Shown in pieces: positions 1-4,660 of a DNA stretch of 5,384 bases. Origin of the DNA: Sulfurimonas sp. (GTDB taxonomy: Bacteria; Campylobacterota; Campylobacteria; Campylobacterales; Sulfurimonadaceae); the NCBI GenBank assembly GCA_003978475.1, contig QNZR01000157.1, positions 1 to 5,384 of the forward strand, in the 5' to 3' direction. Made by a program: the position numbers and the translations under genes. Every line of letters begins with the position of its first letter. Within the stretch, counting starts at the first letter, position 1. The notes beneath the pieces are model-generated. The model was given only the letters and a program-made list of their open reading frames with translations. It was not told the origin of the DNA and did not search any database.

Positions 1-1324
1 CGCGGCGACGGTATCCGCGGACGAAACCGATCCGGACACCAGTAACAACACCGACAATACCGGCAATGGCCTCTTGCTGGGAATTAAAACAGACCGCCGT
101 ACCCTTAAAGCGCCGCATACTCATGTCGATTCCCGCAGTTTTCACGACAGCACCTTCTTGCGCCAGATTGCCAAAAAGAATGGAGAGTCCGCCCACCGGA
201 GAGAAGGCGTTTTCATTCGTATGAATAATATTGGTATCTTTAATCGTTGCATCGGCAATACGCTCACCCAGAGTCTCACCCGTTACCATCAGCGTATCGG
301 TATGCAACACACCGCCGCGACGACTCACCTCTTTCATGACGGCATTCACACCGCCGGCACGGTTAATATCATCCATATGTACCGTGGTCAATGACGGCGA
401 AATTTTAGCAATATGCGCCACATTTTCGGAGATAGCATTAATTTTCTCTATGCCAAAATCGACCTCCGCCTCTTTGGCAATGGAGAGCATGTGCAGTACG
501 GTATTGGAGCTGCCGCCCATGGCCATGTCAATAACAAAGGCGTTATGAATCGCCTTCTCGTTTAAAATATTGCGCATATTCCAACGGGACGGATCGGCAT
601 CTTTAAGCATCGCAACAATGCGGTGTGCCGCAGTTTTGACCATCGCGATACGCTCCGGTGTCATGGCAAGTACCGTACCGTTACCCGGCAGGGCGACACC
701 CATCGCCTCGCACAGTGTATTCATGGAATTTGCCGTAAACATTCCCGAGCATGATCCACCGCTGGGGCACGCTTCGCACTCAATCTCATAGAGTTCGGCG
801 TCACTCATTTTGCCTTCGGCATGTTCCCCGACCGCCTCAAATGCCGTTGCCAAATCAATGGGAGTGCCGTCTTTTTTGTGTCCCGCCTGCATGGGACCGC
901 CGGAAATAAAAATGGTGGGCACATTGACACGTAGCGCACCCATAAGCATTCCCGGAACAATTTTGTCACAATTGGGAATACAGATGAGACCGTCAAGCTG
1001 ATGTGCATTCATCACCGTCTCAATGGAATCGGCAATAATCTCACGCGAAGGAAGCGAGTAGAGCATTCCCTCATGCCCCATGGCAATACCGTCATCAACC
1101 CCAATGGTATGAAATTCAAACGGAACACCGCCGGCTTCACGAATCGCCTCTTTGACAATACGCCCATACTCCTGCAAAAAAAAGTGTCCCGGAATAATGT
1201 CAATATGAGAATTCGCCACGCCGATAAACGGCTTGTCAAAATCCTCATCTTTAAGACCTGTTGCCCGCAATAAAGAGCGGTGCGGCGTGCGGTCAAATCC
1301 GCGTTTAATGGTATCACTACGCAT
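1..1324 (-). CDS. ilvD: Dihydroxy-acid dehydratase, 5' portion (partial, cut by left window edge)
   Basis: IlvD dehydrates 2,3-dihydroxy-isovalerate and -methylvalerate to the 2-oxo acids that lead to valine, isoleucine and (via valine's precursor) leucine and pantothenate; it is a cytoplasmic Fe-S enzyme. The frame opens with ATG at 1324-1322 (MRSDTIKRGFDRTPHRSLLR), preceded by AAGGA five bases upstream, and stays open for 441 codons; the family is usually about 560 residues. Visible hallmarks are GVANS (35-39), IPNCDK with Cys119, and CEACPSGGSCSGMFTANSMN (183-202) with Cys192. Position 46 in IIPGH is Gly, as I recall for the E. coli-type [4Fe-4S] enzymes, rather than the extra Cys of [2Fe-2S] enzymes. 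Family resemblance is strong to about residue 423 (SQQEAIAGI). After that the expected GDVVVIRYEGP block is absent although the frame has no stop. Identity is secure; the last ~18 codons are doubtful. Confidence 0.95.
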   Translation of the reverse strand, partial: MRSDTIKRGFDRTPHRSLLRATGLKDEDFDKPFIGVANSHIDIIPGHFFLQEYGRIVKEAIREAGGVPFEFHTIGVDDGIAMGHEGMLYSLPSREIIADSIETVMNAHQLDGLICIPNCDKIVPGMLMGALRVNVPTIFISGGPMQAGHKKDGTPIDLATAFEAVGEHAEGKMSDAELYEIECEACPSGGSCSGMFTANSMNTLCEAMGVALPGNGTVLAMTPERIAMVKTAAHRIVAMLKDADPSRWNMRNILNEKAIHNAFVIDMAMGGSSNTVLHMLSIAKEAEVDFGIEKINAISENVAHIAKISPSLTTVHMDDINRAGGVNAVMKEVSRRGGVLHTDTLMVTGETLGERIADATIKDTNIIHTNENAFSPVGGLSILFGNLAQEGAVVKTAGIDMSMRRFKGTAVCFNSQQEAIAGIVGVVTGVRIGFVRGYRRR

Positions 1325-1329
1325 ATCTA

Positions 1330-1372
1330 TCCTTCGTTACAATCTCTGTCATTGAATTATACTGCGATTATA
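1330..1372 (-). promoter_or_regulatory. Putative ilvD promoter and ribosome binding site
   Basis: On the minus strand two perfect TATAAT hexamers lie 11 bases apart (1372-1367 and 1361-1356), upstream of ilvD. Neither has a convincing -35 hexamer at 16-18 bases, which I recall as common in Campylobacterota, where the -10 box dominates. The proximal box would start transcription near 1349 and leave a leader of about 25 bases, too short for an attenuator with a leader peptide. The AAGGA Shine-Dalgarno is at 1334-1330. Inferred from sequence only. Confidence 0.45.
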
Positions 1373-1403
1373 GCCAATTTCTCTGCCCGAATCGACAAAA
1401 CAC

Positions 1404-1432
1404 TTTACATGGTAAATATTTTTAGCTATACT
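1404..1432 (+). promoter_or_regulatory. Sigma70-type promoter of the tRNA cluster
   Basis: TTTACA (1404-1409) and TATACT (1427-1432) are separated by exactly 17 bases and point at the tRNA-Gly gene. The expected start near 1439 lies about 18 bases upstream of the mature tRNA 5' end. It is the best -35/-10 pair in the window and lies back to back with the ilvD promoter. Confidence 0.7.
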
Positions 1433-1456
1433 TCCACCTCAAAACAAATACTATCT

Positions 1457-1531
1457 GCGGGAATAGCTCAGTGGTAGAGCACAACCTTGCCAAGGTTGGG
1501 GTCGCGAGTTCGAACCTCGTTTCCCGCTCCA
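1457..1531 (+). tRNA. tRNA-Gly (anticodon GCC)
   Basis: A complete 75-nt cloverleaf. Acceptor GCGGGAA pairs perfectly with TTCCCGC (1521-1527), the discriminator is T1528, and CCA is encoded at 1529-1531. The anticodon stem CAACC/GGTTG (1482-1486 and 1494-1498) closes the loop TTGCCAA with GCC at 1489-1491. The D arm has the standard AGCTCAGTGGTAGAGC sequence, and the T loop is TTCGAAC. It is the first gene of the five-tRNA array and lies directly behind its promoter. Confidence 0.97.
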
Positions 1532-1537
1532 TATTAT

Positions 1538-1581
1538 ATATCTCAACAAAACCATTTGGAATAATGATTTTGTTGAGGTAT
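1538..1581 (+). repeat. 14-bp imperfect hairpin in the tRNA-Gly/tRNA-Leu spacer
   Basis: The arms at 1538-1551 and 1568-1581 pair over 14 bp (13 Watson-Crick and one T-G), with the core CTCAACAAAA/TTTTGTTGAG. The loop is 16 nt. The stem is A/T-rich and has no following T run, so it is not a normal intrinsic terminator. In the tRNA precursor it could be a processing (for example RNase III) or stabilising element between tRNA-Gly and the downstream tRNAs. The pairing is seen; the role is inference. Confidence 0.6.
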
Positions 1582-1591
1582 TTATATTGAT

Positions 1592-1678
1592 GCCCGGATG
1601 GCGAAATTGGTAGACGCAAGGGACTTAAAATCCCTCGGTGGTAACACTGTGCCGGTTCAAGTCCGGCTCCGGGCACCA
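1592..1678 (+). tRNA. tRNA-Leu (anticodon TAA)
   Basis: An 87-nt class II tRNA. Acceptor GCCCGGA pairs with TCCGGGC (1668-1674), discriminator A1675, encoded CCA at 1676-1678. The anticodon stem AGGGA/TCCCT closes CTTAAAA with TAA at 1626-1628. The long variable arm CGGTG-GTAA-CACTG pairs, as expected for leucine. The T arm is GCCGG-TTCAAGT-CCGGC. It decodes UUA (and UUG by wobble) and lies 60 bases after tRNA-Gly. Confidence 0.97.
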
Positions 1679-1686
1679 TCACCTGT

Positions 1687-1760
1687 GGCGCCATCGCCAA
1701 GTGGTAAGGCCGGAGCCTGCAAAGCTTCTATCCCCAGTTCAAATCTGGGTGGCGCCTCCA
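1687..1760 (+). tRNA. tRNA-Cys (anticodon GCA), canonical copy
   Basis: A 74-nt standard tRNA, 8 bases after tRNA-Leu. Acceptor GGCGCCA pairs fully with TGGCGCC (1750-1756), discriminator T1757 (U73, a major identity element for cysteinyl-tRNA synthetase), CCA at 1758-1760. The anticodon stem GGAGC/GCTTC has one G-T pair and closes CTGCAAA with GCA at 1719-1721. The T arm is a normal 5 bp (CCCAG/CTGGG) around TTCAAAT, and the D loop carries the usual GG. This is presumably the housekeeping cysteine tRNA. Confidence 0.97.
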
Positions 1761-1784
1761 ATGATGGTAAATACTTCTATTCTC

Positions 1785-1874
1785 GGACAGGTGGCAGAGC
1801 CTGGTTGAATGCACCGGTCTTGAAAACCGGCGAGGGTCATACCTCCGTGGGTTCGAATCCCACCCTGTCCACCA
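1785..1874 (+). tRNA. tRNA-Ser (anticodon TGA)
   Basis: A 90-nt class II tRNA. Acceptor GGACAGG pairs with CCTGTCC (1864-1870), discriminator A1871, CCA at 1872-1874. The anticodon stem CCGGT/ACCGG closes CTTGAAA with TGA at 1821-1823. The long variable arm (GAGG...CCTC) fits serine, and the T arm is GTGGG-TTCGAAT-CCCAC. It reads UCA and other UCN codons by wobble. Confidence 0.97.
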
Positions 1875-1907
1875 CGCTTGTTAATTACATCAACTTTTCA
1901 TAACCAT

Positions 1908-1983
1908 GGCGCTGTAGCTAAGTGTTAAAGCCGAAGTTTGCAAAGCTTCCATCCTTCAGTTCAAATCTGGAGCGGCGCCTCCA
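1908..1983 (+). tRNA. Second, structurally deviant tRNA-Cys (anticodon GCA)
   Basis: A 76-nt cloverleaf, 33 bases after tRNA-Ser. Acceptor GGCGCTG pairs with CGGCGCC (1973-1979, one T-G), discriminator T1980, encoded CCA 1981-1983. Anticodon stem GAAGT/GCTTC closes TTGCAAA with GCA at 1940-1942. Relative to the first tRNA-Cys, pairs 7:66 (A-T to G-C) and 12:23 (C-G to T-A) changed on both sides and 28:42 went from G-T to A-T, so the fold has been maintained. Two oddities stand out. The T stem is 6 bp (CTTCAG 1954-1959 with CTGGAG 1967-1972), alternatively an 8-bp acceptor plus 5-bp T stem, giving a 13-bp coaxial helix. G19 is replaced by T (1925), removing the 19-56 elbow pair while C56 remains. 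It may be a specialised tRNA-Cys isoacceptor or a degrading duplicate; the compensated stems favour the former. Confidence 0.85.
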
Positions 1984-2008
1984 TGTACCCGACCCTCATT
2001 GTAGATGA

Positions 2009-2599
2009 CTACGCTTTCTCCTGACATACCCGCTGCAAGGCGTTCTCATACTCATGCGGATAGTTCAAATTGGCAAATGCCGCCTCTTGCTCAAAATCGA
2101 CAAAACAGGTGCGTACCCTCTGCAACATTGCCCCCAAACGGTGTTCTCCCGCTCTAAACATGGTCTGAAATGTTCCTTGTAGACTGCGGTGGTAAATACC
2201 GCACATAGGATGCATACCGCCTATTGTTCGTGCAATGGTCGCATCGTAATGCTCATGGTCATGGGCGAGCAATGTACCGATCTCATCTCTGGAGACAAAC
2301 GGAGCATCAACGCTCAGGACAAACACCCGCTCCTCCTGAAGTGCCTCAAAAAGTGCAACAAATCCGGCAGTAGGCGCATATACCGCTTCGCTGCTATGGG
2401 CGTCTTCTATCACAGGGCAGGAAAACGGCAACACTTTAGTACGTTTGGTTGCGACACTCACCGACGCAAAGATGGTGCGTAATCGCTCATACTGGTATTG
2501 CAACAACGAGTCATACCCGCCAAAGGGAAGACCGCTCTTGTCCTCACCCATCCGTGAGCTTTTTCCGCCGGCAAAAATCACACAAGGTACCGCTATCAT
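2009..2599 (-). CDS. mobA: Molybdenum cofactor guanylyltransferase MobA
   Basis: MobA transfers GMP from GTP to Mo-molybdopterin, making the guanine dinucleotide cofactor of the DMSO-reductase family (nitrate reductase, formate dehydrogenase, polysulfide reductase); it is cytoplasmic. From the chosen start the protein has 196 residues, normal for the family. It opens with a beta strand and the nucleotide loop CVIFAGGKSSRMGEDK (6-21), followed by the metal-binding Asp98 in LSVDAPF, GGMHPMCGIY (127-136) and the closing NLNYPHEYENA (178-188). The frame extends 12 codons further upstream, but ATG at 2599-2597 has AGGAG (2609-2605) at 5 bases and begins the conserved core directly, so it is preferred over the adjacent ATG at 2602. 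It ends 25 bases from the convergent tRNA array, with no visible terminator between, and is divergent from the protease gene. Confidence 0.93.
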   Translation of the reverse strand: MIAVPCVIFAGGKSSRMGEDKSGLPFGGYDSLLQYQYERLRTIFASVSVATKRTKVLPFSCPVIEDAHSSEAVYAPTAGFVALFEALQEERVFVLSVDAPFVSRDEIGTLLAHDHEHYDATIARTIGGMHPMCGIYHRSLQGTFQTMFRAGEHRLGAMLQRVRTCFVDFEQEAAFANLNYPHEYENALQRVCQEKA

Positions 2600-2604
2600 C
2601 ATCA

Positions 2605-2609
2605 CTCCT
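2605..2609 (-). promoter_or_regulatory. Ribosome binding site deciding the mobA start
   Basis: AGGAG on the minus strand lies 5 bases from ATG at 2599 and only 2 bases from the adjacent ATG at 2602. It therefore selects the second of the two tandem ATGs and argues against the longer reading that would start at 2635. Confidence 0.7.
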
Positions 2610-2633
2610 GCATAGATTACAAAATACTGATAC

Positions 2634-2662
2634 ATTATAGCTTATCTAACATACTGCATTAA
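2634..2662 (-). promoter_or_regulatory. mobA promoter (left half of a mirrored divergent pair)
   Basis: On the minus strand TTAATG (2662-2657) and a perfect TATAAT (2639-2634) are 17 bases apart. The expected start near 2627 leaves about 28 bases of leader to the mobA ATG at 2599. The -35 hexamer is weak (three of six matches to TTGACA) and lies inside the palindrome CATTAATG (2657-2664), which also supplies the -35 of the opposite promoter. Confidence 0.6.
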
Positions 2663-2687
2663 TGACTAAGCTTACAAAAGATATAAT
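2659..2687 (+). promoter_or_regulatory. Protease promoter (right half of a mirrored divergent pair)
   Basis: TTAATG (2659-2664) and a perfect TATAAT (2682-2687) are 17 bases apart, the mirror image of the mobA promoter around the axis 2660/2661. TATAAT directly abuts the ATG at 2688. If it is the -10 box, transcription starts near 2694, inside the longest reading frame, which would force use of the downstream TTG start at 2721. Confidence 0.5.
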
Positions 2688-3545
2688 ATGTCACAAAAGC
2701 CATACCAAAAGAGGTCACAATTGTTTTTAAAATGGTTACTTTTAGTGCTATGCGCCTGCTATAGCTATGCGGCACAGACACGCATCATCAACGGCTCTGC
2801 CGTTGATGATGCAAGCAATCGGTGGTACTTTACGGTCTCATACCGGTACGATGGTGCCCACACCTGCGGCGGCACTCTTATTGCGCCAACGTGGGTGCTC
2901 ACTGCCGCGCACTGCTGGGAAGACCCCCGCACAGACAAAGATACCGTCGCTCTTGGCAGCTATACCCTCGCCAATCAACGGGATATCGCCATTAAACAGG
3001 CTATTGTGCATCCGGATTATATCGGTGATGACAACGATATTGCTCTGTTTGAGCTGGAGGAGCCTATCACAGATATCACACCCGTCATACTCGACCGCGC
3101 ATCACCTCTTGCAGCCAATACACCAAGCTGGGTAGCGGGCTGGGGGGTGAGCACCGAGGGTTCTCAAACATCTGAACCTGCCTTAATGGAGGTTTTTGTT
3201 CCTCTTGTTGATGTCAATGACTGTAACCGATCTTACGGAGGGGGCGTTACAGACAATATGATATGTGCCGGCTACATGGAGGGCGGCAAAGACTCCTGTC
3301 AGGGTGACAGTGGCGGTCCGCTCATCAGCAGGTACCATCAACAGTGGATACAAACCGGCATTGTCAGCTGGGGAGAGGGATGTGCGCAAGCGCGCTACCC
3401 CGGCGTCTATACCAAAGTACAGAACTATATTGCATGGATTGAACAACATACGGGAGCACTGCCGCATCCTGTCGAAACAGTAACAACCGAACCACCCCTC
3501 AACCCTGCGGTTGTCTACTATCTTCTGGATTCCTCAGGTCCATAA
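2688..3545 (+). CDS. Exported trypsin-like serine protease (peptidase family S1A)
   Basis: An endopeptidase predicted to act outside the cytoplasm and cut after Arg/Lys. A signal peptide (hydrophobic WLLLVLCACYSYA, 16-28; likely cut after Ala28) precedes a very short propeptide ending in Arg32, then the mature start IING. The triad is His75 (TAAHC), Asp117 (DNDIAL) and Ser208 (GDSGGP). Asp202, six residues before the serine, matches chymotrypsin position 189 and predicts trypsin specificity. Cys60/76, 179/193 and 204/232 match the three core S1A disulfides. After the domain (to about 255) a Pro/Thr-rich tail of 30 residues ends without a recognisable sorting signal and overlaps the convergent gene. 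The ATG at 2688 has only a weak Shine-Dalgarno. TTG at 2721 has AAGAGG six bases upstream and would give a compact signal peptide beginning MFLKWLLLVL, so the true start may be 2721. Physiological substrate unknown. Confidence 0.93.
   Translation: MSQKPYQKRSQLFLKWLLLVLCACYSYAAQTRIINGSAVDDASNRWYFTVSYRYDGAHTCGGTLIAPTWVLTAAHCWEDPRTDKDTVALGSYTLANQRDIAIKQAIVHPDYIGDDNDIALFELEEPITDITPVILDRASPLAANTPSWVAGWGVSTEGSQTSEPALMEVFVPLVDVNDCNRSYGGGVTDNMICAGYMEGGKDSCQGDSGGPLISRYHQQWIQTGIVSWGEGCAQARYPGVYTKVQNYIAWIEQHTGALPHPVETVTTEPPLNPAVVYYLLDSSGP
2709..2714 (+). promoter_or_regulatory. Ribosome binding site favouring a TTG start of the protease at 2721
   Basis: AAGAGG lies 6 bases before TTG 2721-2723 (codon 12 of the longest frame). 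A start there keeps the whole signal peptide and agrees with the TATAAT at 2682-2687 acting as a -10 box, giving a leader of about 27 bases. The competing ATG at 2688 has only A-rich sequence upstream. Confidence 0.5.
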
Positions 3546-4643
3546 AATACATGTAATTTCCGCCTGCGAGCCCAGACGCATTGCCGGTCCCCAAAATCCG
3601 ATGCCGCTGTTGACATAAATATGACGTCGTGTATCCAGTGCATGCAACCCTTTAACATACGGCTGCACCAGACGCACCGCATAATGAAACGGCCAGATCT
3701 GTCCGCCATGAGTGTGCCCGCTGAGAATGAGCGACGGGGTAAACCCTTCAAGGTAGTCAATATATTTAGGCTGATGCGCCAATAACAGTGAGGGTGCATC
3801 CGGAGGAATCTCTTTCATTGCAGCGGCAATATCGGGTTCATACCTCTGTGCACGGTAGCCAAAAACATCATAAACGCCGGCAATGTAGAATGCTTCGCAT
3901 GGCACTGAAGTATTTTTAAGTACGCAAATACCCAAACCTTCCAGGTACGCCATGGTGTCATCAATACCATGAAAATACTCATGATTGCCGACCACATAGT
4001 ACGTACCCAAACGACTCTGAATATTTCCAAGCTCATCCAGTGCCGCGGCAATAACCGATACATGAGCATCGCTAATATCTCCCGTAATGGCAACCACATC
4101 GGGCTTAAGCATATTGATGGCGGCAACACTTTTAGCGACAAACTCCCGGTCAATCAGGCCGCCGATATGCAGATCGCTGATCTGGACAATGGTATAGCCG
4201 GCACCACCGAACCGCTTCTGATCGACTGTAACATGCTGCACAATCGGCTCTTTGGCTCCCTCATAAATGCTACTGCCAAAATAGGCGCCACCCAGCGCCA
4301 AAAACCCCATATCGCTACTGCGCTTGAAAAATTTCCGTTTTGCTTCCTGAAACGGTGTGAGACGCTGCATCAGACGAAGCAGCTCGTACACTGCCGTACC
4401 TAGCAGGAGTACAAATCCTACCCCAATACTCAATGAGAACATAAAATAGAGCTCTTTGGGAGGGGAGAAGGTGTAACGGCTCAACAGATACCCCACAATA
4501 CCCAACATATTGAGTAACAACAGGTATGCCAGCAGGGTCTGAATGCGCCGCGAAATAGACAAATGTTTGAGCACCCGTGCGTAGCTCAGGTAATGTACCA
4601 GTACAAAAAAGAGCATGACCGCAAGCGGAAATCCAATACTCAC
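3534..4643 (-). CDS. Membrane-anchored calcineurin-like metallophosphoesterase (YkuE/YaeI type)
   Basis: A 369-residue phosphoesterase of unknown substrate. Three or four hydrophobic segments (about 2-20, 35-55, 66-87 and possibly 112-125) anchor it to the inner membrane. The catalytic domain follows with all dimetal motifs in order: SDLHIG (Asp157, His159), GDISD (Asp189), GNHEY (Asn220, His221), His290 in LAHQP, and GHTHGGQ (His310, His312). The domain therefore looks active. The order resembles YkuE/YaeI; chlamydial LpxG, a lipid A pyrophosphatase, is a relative with a similar plan, but nothing here proves a lipid role. The start is GTG at 4643-4641; GGAG sits unusually close (3 bases), and GGCGG lies slightly further up. 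The start is 17 bases after the leuC stop, suggesting one transcript and possible translational coupling. Its last 12 bases overlap the end of the convergent protease gene. Confidence 0.9.
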   Translation of the reverse strand: MSIGFPLAVMLFFVLVHYLSYARVLKHLSISRRIQTLLAYLLLLNMLGIVGYLLSRYTFSPPKELYFMFSLSIGVGFVLLLGTAVYELLRLMQRLTPFQEAKRKFFKRSSDMGFLALGGAYFGSSIYEGAKEPIVQHVTVDQKRFGGAGYTIVQISDLHIGGLIDREFVAKSVAAINMLKPDVVAITGDISDAHVSVIAAALDELGNIQSRLGTYYVVGNHEYFHGIDDTMAYLEGLGICVLKNTSVPCEAFYIAGVYDVFGYRAQRYEPDIAAAMKEIPPDAPSLLLAHQPKYIDYLEGFTPSLILSGHTHGGQIWPFHYAVRLVQPYVKGLHALDTRRHIYVNSGIGFWGPAMRLGSQAEITCILWT

Positions 4644-4660
4644 GCTCTCCGCCTAAACAG

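Noticed and set aside
74..1001. Plus-strand open frames opposite ilvD (for example 74-394, 231-548, 570-791, 810-1001)
   Set aside because: They are antisense to a strongly conserved IlvD frame, show no recognisable domains, and are explained by the codon use of ilvD.
1325..1456. A leucine/valine attenuator or riboswitch upstream of ilvD
   Set aside because: The likely leader is about 25 bases, too short for a leader peptide with alternative hairpins or for a T-box-like element.
1538..1581. The Gly-Leu spacer hairpin as a Rho-independent terminator
   Set aside because: The stem is A/T-rich, the loop is 16 nt, no T run follows, and it would cut off four downstream tRNAs that have no other visible promoter.
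1598..1903. An open plus-strand reading frame of 101 codons across the tRNA genes
   Set aside because: It lies entirely over tRNA-Leu, tRNA-Cys and tRNA-Ser, whose cloverleaves are complete; the peptide is translated tRNA sequence.
1908..1983. The second tRNA-Cys as a selenocysteine tRNA or a suppressor
   Set aside because: The anticodon is GCA, not TCA, and the D stem is short; only the 13-bp acceptor/T helix recalls tRNA-Sec.
1719..1983. Shared 3' halves of the two tRNA-Cys genes as attL/attR of an integrated element
   Set aside because: Only tRNA-Ser and short spacers lie between them, with no integrase, and the second copy has a full compensated 5' half rather than a bare tRNA fragment.
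2754..2775. A lipoprotein signal (lipobox) at LCAC in the protease
   Set aside because: Cys would be expected at +1 after a [LVI][ASTVI][GAS] triplet; here the -2 residue is Cys, and Ser-Tyr-Ala just downstream is a good ordinary signal peptidase site.
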